Source: Prochloraceae cyanobacterium
GTDB lineage: Bacteria > Cyanobacteriota > Cyanobacteriia > Cyanobacteriales > JASJDA01
Reading direction: 5' to 3'
Assembly: GCA_030065755.1 (NCBI GenBank)
Contig: JASJDA010000057.1
Span: 1 to 46,795, forward strand
Length of the DNA stretch: 46,795 nt
Below are positions 1 through 8,689 of the stretch, in pieces (the stretch's first letter is position 1; the number at the start of each line of letters is the position of its first letter). The notes beneath the pieces were generated by a model. The model saw only the letters and a program-made list of their open reading frames with translations. It did not search any database and was not told the origin of the DNA. A program made the translations under genes and the position numbers.

Positions 1-18
1 AAGTCTGTGCATTAGAGC

Positions 19-61
19 GATACTGCTGAAGAACTTAACAAAAGAGAGATTTTTCCGTAAA
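19..61. repeat. Left copy of 43-bp inverted repeat framing the methyltransferase gene
   Basis: These 43 bases are the reverse complement of 834-876 with 41 of 43 positions identical by eye. The heptamer CATTAGA occurs at 10-16, two bases outside this arm, and again at 876-882 directly at the outer end of the other arm, which looks like a target-site duplication. Left flank beyond base 1 is not visible. Confidence 0.8.
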
Positions 62-209
62 GCGATCGCTCAATAAATTAGGGCTAACACCGAAGTTGAT
101 ACACAAGACGATAAGCACTTGAAATACTCGCACTCTTTCCCATTCCCAAATAGATATTTTGCGTGAGGCGATTTATACTAAGGGAGCAACCAAATCGATC
201 TGGCCAGAG

Positions 210-782
210 ATGACAACTACGGTTCTGGCATACCTCTTAATCATTTGCTACTTCATCATTGAGCGTTTCTTAAGAAAAGGGAAAAAAGCTATCAGTTTAA
301 AAGCTGGTGAATCGGATCGGGGTAGTTCACAACTCATTTGGATTAGTGGTCTATTCGGTATTTTCCTTGTTATGTCTGCTCCAATTTTAAATGCTTATCA
401 ATTCGGATATTGGAATAGTGCCTATATTGGTTGGGTAGGTATATTACTCACGCTTGGTGGACTCATCTTGCGGTACTGGGCTGCTAAAATCCTCGGTGAA
501 TTTTACACGAGAACACTTCAAATTGTTGAAGGACAGCGAATAGTCGATCGAGGTCCCTACAGCATCATTCGGCATCCTGGTTATCTTGGTACGCTCGGTA
601 TGGAAATTGGAGCCAGTTTACCAGTTAGTAATTGGGCTGTATTATTAGTCATTGCGATCGTAGGAGTGCTATCGCGTGTTTATCGCATTCAAGCAGAAGA
701 AGAAATGCTAGAAACTTCCTTTGAAGAGCAATACAAGGTCTACCTAGAGAAAACTTGGAGGCTGATTCCATTCATCTACTAG
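210..782 (+). CDS. Isoprenylcysteine carboxyl methyltransferase (ICMT/PEMT)-like membrane protein
   Basis: A 190-residue integral membrane protein of the ICMT/phospholipid methyltransferase superfamily, which uses S-adenosylmethionine to methylate hydrophobic substrates at the membrane. Evidence is the C-terminal family signature GPY..IRHPGYLG (about residues 127-139) followed by an EEE..L stretch and four to five hydrophobic segments. The frame is open back to a TTG at 159, but the ATG at 210 (MTTTVLAY) starts directly at the first membrane helix and is the more natural start. Substrate is unknown; bacterial members of this family rarely act on prenylated proteins. It stands alone, facing fusA-like with a 190-bp gap, and is framed by inverted repeats, so it may be cargo of a small mobile module. 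Confidence 0.8.
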   Translation: MTTTVLAYLLIICYFIIERFLRKGKKAISLKAGESDRGSSQLIWISGLFGIFLVMSAPILNAYQFGYWNSAYIGWVGILLTLGGLILRYWAAKILGEFYTRTLQIVEGQRIVDRGPYSIIRHPGYLGTLGMEIGASLPVSNWAVLLVIAIVGVLSRVYRIQAEEEMLETSFEEQYKVYLEKTWRLIPFIY

Positions 783-833
783 GGGCAGAATTAGCCAAAT
801 TACCTGGTATTATTTTAGTTTTTTGGAGATCGA

Positions 834-876
834 TTTACGGAAAAATCTCTCTTTTGTTAAATTCATCAGCAGTATC
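834..876. repeat. Right copy of 43-bp inverted repeat framing the methyltransferase gene
   Basis: Partner of 19-61 in opposite orientation, two mismatches in 43. It begins 52 bases after the methyltransferase stop and ends 96 bases before the EF-G paralogue. CATTAGA follows at 876-882. The two arms plus direct repeats resemble the ends of a transposon-like or MITE-like unit of about 860 bp with one gene and no transposase. Confidence 0.8.
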
Positions 877-972
877 ATTAGACTTCGCAGCATTTTTGAT
901 TAATAAAGATTTTTATAATACGACATAAAACAAAAGGTATTTAAGTGTCTTTAATTTTTTGGAGCCTGTATT

Positions 973-3018
973 ATGATTCCTCGAAAAAATATTCGCAACA
1001 TTGGTATTTCTGCTCACATCGATGCAGGAAAAACAACTCTTTCGGAGAGGATTCTGTACTACACGGGCAAAATTCACAAAATTGAAGAGGTTCGTGGCGA
1101 TGGAGATGGAGCCACAATGGACTATATGGAGTTAGAGAAGGATAAAGGTATTACCATTACCTCAGCCGCTATTAGCTGTATGTGGCACGATACCCAAATA
1201 AATCTCATCGATACTCCAGGTCACGTAGATTTTACCATCGAAGTAGAGCGGTCTTTAAGGGTGCTTGACGGCGCAATTATGGTACTGTGCGCTGTGGCTG
1301 GGGTTCAGTCTCAGTCTATAAGTGTAGACAGACAGATGAAGCGCTATCGAGTACCTCGTCTAGCTTTTATTAATAAGATGGATCGTTTGGGTGCAAATCC
1401 TTTTCGAGTGGTAGAAGAACTTAAAGAGAAATTGGGTTTGAACCCCGTAGTCCTTCAATATCCGATCGGAACTGAAGATAATTTTGCAGGAGTCATCGAT
1501 TTAATTGAGATGACGGCGAACTATTTTGAAGGAGAAAAAGGTGACATTGTTGTAACGAAACCAATTCCCCAATATTTAGAGACCGAAGCAAAAGCAGCAC
1601 GAGACAAGATGTTAGATAAAATATCCATACTCTCAGAAGAGATGATGGAGAAATTGCTCGCCGATCGAGAAGTCCCCAAACAGACTATTTGGGAAACTAT
1701 TCGTCAGGGAACTTTAAGCGGGGAATTTACGCCAGTGCTAGTGGGTTCTGCTTACAAAAATAAAGGGGTACAAAACTTACTGAATGCAGTTACTCTCTAT
1801 TTACCTTCTCCAGTAGAAAGAGAGATCGTTACAGCAGTTGATGTTTCCACGCAGGAGGAAATTAAGGTCGATCCCGAACCTTCAGATCCTTTAGTAGCAC
1901 TCGCTTTCAAGCTTACTGACGACGAGTTCGGTCAACTAACCTATATTCGCGTCTATTCGGGAACTCTCAATAAAGGCGATCGCCTCTACAATAGCCGTAC
2001 TAAAAAACTCGAAAGAGTAAGTCGCATAGTGCAAATAGAGGCAAATAAGCGTAAAGATTTAGAATCGGCCACAGTTGGGGATATTGTCGGCTTAATTGGG
2101 GTTGAGTGTGCTTCTGGGGATACTCTCACCTCTGCTGGTACTAACCTCTCTTTAGAGAGCATCTTCGTCCCAGATCCAGTAATTACTCTTTCTCTAACTC
2201 CGAAAAGTCAAGAGGATATCGAGCGAATGTCTAAGGCGCTGCATCGCTTTGTGCGAGAAGATCCCACCTTGCACGTTACCAACGATCGCGAGTCGAATCA
2301 AACTCTGATTTCGGGAATGGGTGAGTTGCACCTAGAAATCTATATCGAACGGATGAAGCGAGAATATAATGCTAAAGTCTATGTGGGTGCGCCAGCAGTT
2401 GCCTATAGAGAGACGATCGCTCGATCGGCAACTTTCGACTACACGCTCAAAAAACAGTCAGGTGGTTCGGGACAATATGCTCGCGTGATAGGTCACATAG
2501 AACCCTGTAAAGAGCAGTTTGTATTTCAAAATAAGGTTGTTGGGGGTGCTATTCCCACTCAGTTTATTTCTGCTTGCGAAAAAGGCTTCCGAGACGGGAT
2601 GAATACTGGAACCCTTAAAGGATATCCGATCGTTGGGGTTAAAGTGGTCTTAGAAGGCGGTTCTCACCACTCCGTTGATTCCTCGGATCTGGCTTTTCGC
2701 TATGCAGCCAAACAAGCCTTCGAGCAAGGATTCGATCGCGCTAAACCGATCGTATTAGAACCGATGATGTTGGTAGAAGTAGAAACGCCGAGCGAATTTG
2801 TGGGAAGAATACAGGGTAATTTATTGTCTCGTCGCGGCTTTTTGCTCGGTTCTCAAACCAGGGATAATTACTCGGTAATTCGTGCAGAAACTCCCCTCGC
2901 CAAAATGTTTGGTTACTCGACAGATTTGCGATCGCTCTCTCAAGGAATGGCTACTTTTTCTATGGAGTTTGCAGAATACAGACCCTTACCAGAAAATCTT
3001 CTCAGCGAAATTAAATAA
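973..3018 (+). CDS. fusA-like: Elongation factor G paralogue (mtEFG1/spdEFG1-like)
   Basis: A 681-residue translational GTPase that by family promotes ribosomal translocation. The G motifs are complete: AHIDAGKTT (residues 14-22), GITITSA switch I, DTPGH, NKMD and GSA, followed by EF-G domains II-V. The switch region reads GDGATMDYMELEKDKGITI and the next segment VLCAVAGVQSQ; these resemble mitochondrial EF-G1 and the spdEFG1 subgroup rather than the usual bacterial [20 protein letters not shown]. It is also not next to rpsL, rpsG or tuf, so it is very likely an extra EF-G, not the main one. The ATG at 973 has a GGAG at about 960. It converges on the DAHP synthase gene. Confidence 0.9.
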   Translation: MIPRKNIRNIGISAHIDAGKTTLSERILYYTGKIHKIEEVRGDGDGATMDYMELEKDKGITITSAAISCMWHDTQINLIDTPGHVDFTIEVERSLRVLDGAIMVLCAVAGVQSQSISVDRQMKRYRVPRLAFINKMDRLGANPFRVVEELKEKLGLNPVVLQYPIGTEDNFAGVIDLIEMTANYFEGEKGDIVVTKPIPQYLETEAKAARDKMLDKISILSEEMMEKLLADREVPKQTIWETIRQGTLSGEFTPVLVGSAYKNKGVQNLLNAVTLYLPSPVEREIVTAVDVSTQEEIKVDPEPSDPLVALAFKLTDDEFGQLTYIRVYSGTLNKGDRLYNSRTKKLERVSRIVQIEANKRKDLESATVGDIVGLIGVECASGDTLTSAGTNLSLESIFVPDPVITLSLTPKSQEDIERMSKALHRFVREDPTLHVTNDRESNQTLISGMGELHLEIYIERMKREYNAKVYVGAPAVAYRETIARSATFDYTLKKQSGGSGQYARVIGHIEPCKEQFVFQNKVVGGAIPTQFISACEKGFRDGMNTGTLKGYPIVGVKVVLEGGSHHSVDSSDLAFRYAAKQAFEQGFDRAKPIVLEPMMLVEVETPSEFVGRIQGNLLSRRGFLLGSQTRDNYSVIRAETPLAKMFGYSTDLRSLSQGMATFSMEFAEYRPLPENLLSEIK

Positions 3019-3030
3019 TAGTTAAGAGTT

Positions 3031-3061
3031 AGTGGTTAGTGGTTTATTGCTACTAACCACT
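3031..3061. terminator. Bidirectional hairpin terminator between convergent genes
   Basis: AGTGGTTAGT (3031-3040) pairs perfectly with ACTAACCACT (3052-3061), loop 11 nt, followed by a T-rich tract on the + strand. It lies 12 bp after the EF-G stop and 8 bp before the DAHP synthase stop, where both genes need termination. Confidence 0.6.
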
Positions 3062-3068
3062 TTCAGTT

Positions 3069-4139
3069 TTAAGAGACTTTTTTGGAAATTCTTGCTTTAC
3101 TGACTGTTGTTGCCAAAGTTCTCAGCATGGACGCTGTAGTAGGAAAGTCAACGCAAGCATCGGTAATACTTTGTCCGTAAGTCAGTTGGCTCAAATCGGT
3201 GGCAATGGGCTGATTTCCTGCAATCAAATGGCTTTCAATCATCACTCCCATTACGTGTTTAGAACCGCTTTTGAGTTGTTCGGCGATGTTTTCCAGGACG
3301 ATCGACTGTCGGGTATAGTCTTTATTGGAATTGCCGTGGCTGCAGTCTACCATGACTCTAGAAGTCAAACCGTGACTAGCTAAAGATTTACTAGCTTCCT
3401 CTACCATAACTGCATCGTAGTTCGACCCATTTTGACCGCCTCGTAACACTAAGTGACCGTCAGGATTGCCTGCTGTAGCAACAATACTAGCCAATCCGTG
3501 GTGGTTAATACCGAGAAAGTGGTGCGGTTTGCTAGCTGCAACCATAGCATTAATAGCTGGTTCTAATTTGCCGTCAGTGCTATTCTTGAAGCCAACGGGC
3601 ATAGAAAGTCCCGATGCCATTTCGCGATGAGTTTGACTCTCGATCGTGCGCGCTCCGATCGCCGTCCAAGATACCAGATCTGCAATATACTGAGGTGTAA
3701 TCGGATCGAGTAATTCGGTTGCTGCAGGTACTCCTATATTAGATAAGTCTAAAAGCAACTTGCGGGCTAAGCGCAGTCCTGTATTGATATCGTAACTTCC
3801 GTTGAGGTGAGGGTCGTTAATCAGTCCTTTCCAACCTATTCTAGTGCGGGGTTTTTCAAAGTACACCCGCATTAAAATTTCTAATTCCTCTTCTAATTCG
3901 TGGCGGATAGAGGCTAGTTTTTCTCCATATTCATTTGCTGCAGCAACATCGTGAATTGAGCACGGTCCCACGACTACTAAGAGTCGTTTATCTTCATTAT
4001 GGAGGATGTTGCGGATGCGATCGCGAGTTACAGTAACTAAACTAGCAGCAGTTTCGCTGATGGGCAATTCGCTGTGAAGTAATGCTGGATTGATCAAAGG
4101 TCGATTTTCTACAACGTGCAGGTCGTATGTTTTATACAT
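3069..4139 (-). CDS. aroG: 3-deoxy-7-phosphoheptulonate (DAHP) synthase, type I
   Basis: A 356-residue enzyme condensing phosphoenolpyruvate and erythrose 4-phosphate, the first step of the shikimate pathway in the cytosol. The length and the signatures VVVGPCSIHD (near residue 55), VYFEKPRTRIGWKG, GSYDIN and MVDCSHGNS are those of the AroF/G/H class. Which aromatic amino acid inhibits it cannot be read from the sequence, so the letter in the symbol is nominal. It stands 38 bp upstream of the SppA gene stop on the same strand order, so it is probably the last gene of a leftward block. Confidence 0.92.
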   Translation of the reverse strand: MYKTYDLHVVENRPLINPALLHSELPISETAASLVTVTRDRIRNILHNEDKRLLVVVGPCSIHDVAAANEYGEKLASIRHELEEELEILMRVYFEKPRTRIGWKGLINDPHLNGSYDINTGLRLARKLLLDLSNIGVPAATELLDPITPQYIADLVSWTAIGARTIESQTHREMASGLSMPVGFKNSTDGKLEPAINAMVAASKPHHFLGINHHGLASIVATAGNPDGHLVLRGGQNGSNYDAVMVEEASKSLASHGLTSRVMVDCSHGNSNKDYTRQSIVLENIAEQLKSGSKHVMGVMIESHLIAGNQPIATDLSQLTYGQSITDACVDFPTTASMLRTLATTVSKARISKKVS

Positions 4140-4177
4140 AGCTAGTTTGGGTTGGATTGGCTAGTTGGGGTGCATTG

Positions 4178-5989
4178 TTACTCAATTCTCAACCTAAAAG
4201 GCATGATGGCATAAACGCCTCTAGGATCGTTTAAGCTTTGCAAAATTGCCAAATCTTCTTTTAATTTGAGGTATTCTGCCGTTAACGGATCTAGATGTTG
4301 AGCTTTTGCGAGCGATCGAGCATTGCTGAAATTCTTGAAGATTATCTCTTCTAATGTCTCTACTCTGGGATATTCTCTTACTTTCCAATCTTTACCCAGT
4401 TCGGCTTTTTCGGCTGCATATTCAATGGCTGCTTGGAGTCCCCCCATTTGGTCTACTAAGCCAATTTCTTTGGCATCTTCTCCCGACCAAACCCTTCCTC
4501 CAGCGATTTCGGCTACTTCCTCTTTAGACAAATTGCGGGCTTTTGCTACTCTTTCTAGGAAAAGATCGTAAATTCGATTGATGTATTCTTGAAGTATTTT
4601 TAATTCTTCTTCTGTTTTGGGACGGGTAGTTGTAAAGCTGTCAGCAAAGCGTCCAGTTTTGACTATATCCCAAGTAAAACCGTTATCATTAGCTATTGCC
4701 TTGATATTGGGAAACAGACCTAAAACGCCGATCGATCCCGTAATGGTGTTGGGTTGGGCAAAAATACTATCTGCTCCAGTAGAAATCCAGTAACCTCCAG
4801 AAGCAGCCACATTACCCATAGAAATAATTACAGGTTTTTTTTGCTCGCGAATCAATTCTAGTTCTCGCGCAATCACTTCTGAGGCTGTAGCGCTACCCCC
4901 AGGGCTATTTACCCGCAGTACCACTGCTTTAACATTTTTGTCTTGTCGCAGTTTGCGTAATTCTTTGGCAAAGCGATCGCCCCCAATTTCTTGCGCTGTA
5001 CCTTTACCGTCAACGATCGCTCCTTCTGCATATACTACAGCAATTGTATTTTTATAGGTTGTTTGCTGCTGGGCAAGTACGCGGGAACGATTGGCATAGG
5101 TATTGAGGTCAATAGAACGAAATGACTTATTCTTATCTTTAACTCCACTTATTTTTCTGAATTCTGCGGCTATTTCATCAAAATAAGCGACTCGATCGAC
5201 TATTTTTTGCTCTTTGGCTGCTTCTGGCTCTATAAGACCTTTAGTATCGGCAATTTCCTGCAGCTTTTCGGGGGATAATTCCCGACTTTTTCCTACTTGA
5301 CCGAGAAATTCTCCCCAAAGGTCGTTTAGAAATCCTTGAATTTGTTCTCTATTTTCAGGACTTAAATCTTTCCTGGTAAAAGGTTCTACTGCTGATTTAT
5401 ACTTACCTACTCTAACTGTTTGTACGCCGATACCATACTTTTCTTGCGCCCCAGTAAAAAATAGTGGTTCGGAAGCTAAACCGTTAATTTCCATTCCCCC
5501 CATGGGGTTTACCGTCACTAAATCGGCAACTGAACCGAGATAATATTCTTTTTCGCTCCAAGAATCGTCATGAGCAATGATTTTTTTACCTGTGGCGCGA
5601 AACTCTTCTAAAGCGGCGCGAACTTCCCTCAATGTCGCATAACCATTAGCACCTCCTCCACCTCGACCATCTAGAAAAAGAGCAACAATGCGTTTATCTG
5701 TACTTGCTTTTTCTATGGTTTTGACTAGTTGACGGAGGGCGATTCTGTCACTTGGTTCACTTGAAAGTGCTTGATTTAAAGTAAAAGTAGGTTGCTTATC
5801 TCTAATCTCGGTTGATAGGTTGAAAACCAAGACTGATTTATCTTTTACTCTAACTGCTTGTTCGCTGGTTTTTGAAGCTGTTGCTGCTATTAAAAATACT
5901 AACCCAGCGAACCCTAGAGTAATAAATAAAAATAACCCCACTAGGGTGCCAATTATGCTGGCTAAGGTTTGTTTAATAAATTGACCCAT
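4178..5989 (-). CDS. sppA: Signal peptide peptidase SppA, 67K type
   Basis: A membrane-anchored serine protease of about 603 residues that degrades cleaved signal peptides; cyanobacterial SppA has also been linked to light acclimation. Both halves of the long form are present. The N-terminal half carries the catalytic lysine in GKYKSAVEPF and the C-terminal half the nucleophile serine in GNVAASGGYW, matching the Lys/Ser dyad of the long-form family. One N-terminal membrane helix (FIGTLVGLFLFITLGF region) follows the start. The frame extends to 6046, but ATG at 5989 (MGQFIKQTL) places the helix at the usual distance and is chosen. Confidence 0.92.
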   Translation of the reverse strand: MGQFIKQTLASIIGTLVGLFLFITLGFAGLVFLIAATASKTSEQAVRVKDKSVLVFNLSTEIRDKQPTFTLNQALSSEPSDRIALRQLVKTIEKASTDKRIVALFLDGRGGGGANGYATLREVRAALEEFRATGKKIIAHDDSWSEKEYYLGSVADLVTVNPMGGMEINGLASEPLFFTGAQEKYGIGVQTVRVGKYKSAVEPFTRKDLSPENREQIQGFLNDLWGEFLGQVGKSRELSPEKLQEIADTKGLIEPEAAKEQKIVDRVAYFDEIAAEFRKISGVKDKNKSFRSIDLNTYANRSRVLAQQQTTYKNTIAVVYAEGAIVDGKGTAQEIGGDRFAKELRKLRQDKNVKAVVLRVNSPGGSATASEVIARELELIREQKKPVIISMGNVAASGGYWISTGADSIFAQPNTITGSIGVLGLFPNIKAIANDNGFTWDIVKTGRFADSFTTTRPKTEEELKILQEYINRIYDLFLERVAKARNLSKEEVAEIAGGRVWSGEDAKEIGLVDQMGGLQAAIEYAAEKAELGKDWKVREYPRVETLEEIIFKNFSNARSLAKAQHLDPLTAEYLKLKEDLAILQSLNDPRGVYAIMPFRLRIE

Positions 5990-6115
5990 TGTTTTTCTCT
6001 GATTCTTGAGACCTGCAACTGGGAAGCGATTGGGCGAAACCCCCACGCCCTAGCAAACGATCGCTCTACTTACTTGTCAGTTTCTAGTTCCCAGTTACGC
6101 GATCTCATTTAACTT

Positions 6116-7150
6116 TTATGCTATCTTTTGTAGAGCATGGGAGTGTTTTAATTGGTAAATATCAGCATTACCCGTACAAAACATAACGGTTCTTATTTCT
6201 GCTGTTAGCAACTCCACCAATTCTTTTAAAGCTTGAGAAGATTCTGAAGCTGCTTGTAAAAATGGCAAAGCTAAACCTGCTATATCTGCTCCCATAGCGA
6301 TCGCTTTAGCTACCTCCATACCGTTGCGAATTCCTCCTGAAGCGATCAGGGGAATATCTGGATATTGAGTCCTAATTTCTAGGATACACTCTGCTGTTGG
6401 CAATCCCCAGTCGGCAAAAGTTTTTCCTAAATTCCGCTGCATGGAATTTTCCGCTCGTTCGCTTTCTACTTTTGCCCAAGATGTCCCCCCAGCCCCAGCT
6501 ACGTCAATGGCTTTGACCCCAGTATCTATTAATTTTTGTGCCATATTCACTGAGATGCCATTGCCTACTTCTTTAGCTATTACTGGTACGGTCAATTTAC
6601 TGCATAAATCCGCTATTTTGTCAAGCAAACCTTTGAAATTTGTATCGCCATTGGTTTGAATGCACTCTTGGAGGGGATTGAGATGCAAAATTAAAGCGTC
6701 TGCTTCCAGTAGGTCTATTACTCGCCGACATCGATCTAAACCGTAATTATAGTTAAGCTGTACTGCACCGAGGTTAGCAAAAAGGAGGATATCGGGGGCG
6801 AGCGATCGCACGGCAAAAGTATCGGCTACTTCAGGTTTTTCTACTGCTACTCGTTGAGAACCCACTCCCATTGCTAATTTATATTCTTGGGCTACTTCTG
6901 CTAGTCGATAATTAATTGTTTTAGCTGTTTCAGTACCTCCTGTCATAGACGAAATTAGCAAGGGAACGCTCAATTCTTTCCCTAAAAAAGTAGTTGTAGT
7001 GTCGATTTCATTTAAGTTTAATTCTGGCAAACAAAAATGAGTAAAACGATAGCGATCTAATCCATTAGTTAAGCGATTAAATTGAACGTTTTCTTCCAAA
7101 CAAATTCTTATGTGGTCGGCTTTGCGTTTCTGGGTATTTCGATCGTTCAT
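6116..7150 (-). CDS. fni: Type II isopentenyl-diphosphate delta-isomerase (FMN-dependent)
   Basis: A 344-residue flavoenzyme interconverting IPP and DMAPP, the building blocks of carotenoids, phytol and quinones. Family motifs visible are SSMTGGTE (near residue 68), GVGSQR, the glycine-rich VAGAGGTSW and the FMN-phosphate-binding IASGGIRNG. Length is normal. Cyanobacteria characteristically use this type rather than the zinc-dependent Idi-1. Upstream is a G-rich and AACAGCT repeat tract that separates it from pyrR. Confidence 0.93.
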   Translation of the reverse strand: MNDRNTQKRKADHIRICLEENVQFNRLTNGLDRYRFTHFCLPELNLNEIDTTTTFLGKELSVPLLISSMTGGTETAKTINYRLAEVAQEYKLAMGVGSQRVAVEKPEVADTFAVRSLAPDILLFANLGAVQLNYNYGLDRCRRVIDLLEADALILHLNPLQECIQTNGDTNFKGLLDKIADLCSKLTVPVIAKEVGNGISVNMAQKLIDTGVKAIDVAGAGGTSWAKVESERAENSMQRNLGKTFADWGLPTAECILEIRTQYPDIPLIASGGIRNGMEVAKAIAMGADIAGLALPFLQAASESSQALKELVELLTAEIRTVMFCTGNADIYQLKHSHALQKIA

Positions 7151-7167
7151 TGGTCAGAGAGTCTAGG

Positions 7168-7270
7168 TAGGAGAGAGGGAGAGGGGGAGAGGGGGAGAGG
7201 GGGTGAATAACAAATAGCAAACAGCTAACAGCAAATAGCAAACAGCTAACAGCTAACAGCTAACAGCTAC
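7168..7270. repeat. Composite short tandem repeat (G-rich tract plus AACAGCT/AACAAATAGC units)
   Basis: GGGGGAGAG-type units (about 7170-7201) are followed by AATAACAAATAGC and then several AACAGCT heptamers running into the pyrR stop region. The same composite occurs near 35660-35720 and, in opposite orientation, near 41500-41594. It is a dispersed STRR-type family seen in several cyanobacteria; no coding function is apparent. Confidence 0.8.
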
Positions 7271-7800
7271 TTAATTAGTTCTACCGCATCTTTTCCATCA
7301 ATTTCATCGAGATATACTTTTACTTTTTCTTCAGCAGCAGTGGGCAAGTGTTTGCCTGTAAAATCGGGATGAATTGGTAACTCGCGATGTCCGCGATCGA
7401 CTAGCACTAAAAAACGTATTACTTGAGGTCTACCGTATTCGTGAACCGCATTTAAAGCAGCGCGAATGGTACGTCCTTTATAAATTACGTCGTCTACTAA
7501 AACTAGGGTTTTTCCAGTGATATCAAAGGGGATCTCGGTTTTAGCAGGGGTGCGGGTAGCGATGCGATCGAGGTCGTCTCTCCAAAAAGTAATATCAATT
7601 GCTCCTACTGGCACTTTAATCTGTTCTAACATCTCGATCTGATTGGCGATTAGTTTAGCAAGGGGAGCGCCTCTAGTATATATTCCCAATAATACTAGTT
7701 GGGAAAGATCTCCAGATTTTTCTATTACCTGGGAAGCAAGACGGGTAATAGTACGGCGTATTTCTTCAGCAGAAAGAATCTCAATTATTTGGGCAGACAT
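7267..7800 (-). CDS. pyrR: PyrR bifunctional regulator / uracil phosphoribosyltransferase
   Basis: A 177-residue protein of the PyrR family. The PRPP-binding signature [17 protein letters not shown] lies near residues 95-111, and the [12 protein letters not shown] motif is typical for PyrR. In Firmicutes PyrR binds pyr mRNA to control transcription and also converts uracil plus PRPP to UMP. No pyr genes sit beside it here, so a regulatory role in this organism is unproven and salvage activity is the safer assignment. Confidence 0.9.
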   Translation of the reverse strand: MSAQIIEILSAEEIRRTITRLASQVIEKSGDLSQLVLLGIYTRGAPLAKLIANQIEMLEQIKVPVGAIDITFWRDDLDRIATRTPAKTEIPFDITGKTLVLVDDVIYKGRTIRAALNAVHEYGRPQVIRFLVLVDRGHRELPIHPDFTGKHLPTAAEEKVKVYLDEIDGKDAVELIK

Positions 7801-7845
7801 TGGTTAAATAATATCTAGGGCTATTTTTAAAACAGTTATCAGTTA

Positions 7846-8052
7846 TCAGGTCTCCCTCATGGATTTAAAAGGAGACATTCTACCTATAGAGATAGAGAAT
7901 TAATTGCAGTAATTTTTAGAGATTGGTTAGAGAAAATAGCAGACTAACTTGAAAGTGAAGTTTACATTTTTGATAAAAAATATAAGTGTATAGATGATTC
8001 AAATCCAGATTGTCCAGGGTCTTTTCTCAGGAGTTTATATTCTGGAAACTAA
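7846..8052 (+). pseudogene. Short decayed reading frame with one internal stop
   Basis: One frame reads through about 68 codons with a single TAA at 7945-7947. The two halves look protein-like (RDRELIAVIFRDWLEKIAD, then ESEVYIFDKKYKCIDD), with charged and hydrophobic residues alternating. There is no start codon or ribosome site, and GTTATCAGTTATCAG repeats precede it. I read it as the remnant of an unrecognised gene; it could also be chance. Confidence 0.3.
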
Positions 8053-8426
8053 TTAATTTCTATGCCATTTTCTTGCATATAATTCAATAACCAATTAGCG
8101 GCAGTAGCGCGACGAGTTTGAGGAGGGCCAAATTCGCCAATTTTATAACCTTTAAAGCCCAATTTTTCCTTGAGAAGTTGTTTGTTTTCTTTGGGAATGG
8201 AACGGGTAAGTTTTACTGTGGGGGGTCGATCGGCGATAAAATCGGGAGGTTCTGGATATTGCGATCGCCAATCTTCTGGTACGTTGCTAGTATCCCACTT
8301 TTGAGCAGATTCGTCGTAGCGATAGCCGAGATAGTGCCAAACCAATCGATTGACAGTGGCTTCGTCAATTTCTTCTTTAAGAATTGCCCAGATAGTTTGG
8401 GTATTGAGTGAGGGTAAGTCAGACAT
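8049..8426 (-). CDS. Conserved cyanobacterial protein, DUF1823-like
   Basis: A 125-residue soluble protein with no signal peptide or membrane segment. The sequence is highly polar and contains VWHYLGYRYDE, PEPPDFIADRPPTVKLTRSIP and LKEKLGFKGYKIGEFGP, which I associate from memory with the small cyanobacterial DUF1823 family. No function is established for that family. It is transcribed alone, with an ATG at 8426 and HIP1-rich upstream DNA shared with the divergent transporter gene. Confidence 0.75.
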   Translation of the reverse strand: MSDLPSLNTQTIWAILKEEIDEATVNRLVWHYLGYRYDESAQKWDTSNVPEDWRSQYPEPPDFIADRPPTVKLTRSIPKENKQLLKEKLGFKGYKIGEFGPPQTRRATAANWLLNYMQENGIEIN

Positions 8427-8689
8427 AAGTAGTTACAGAATGAGAGATCGCCACTTAAGGGCGATCGAAACCGATAAAACTTTAATTTACCAATAATATT
8501 TAGTTTACCGATCTTTTTTCTCGTGCTGGTGTTTCGATCGTTTCGGTTTCAGTTGCAACTCCCAACTGACCCCATCCATCCTATGATTTTATAGGGGGCA
8601 TCAAGCCGAGCAATATCGAGGGAGCCATTTTGGGTACGCGGGATCTTGCTTTGGGCGATCGCTCTCTGTTCTATTTAAATTACAAATGG

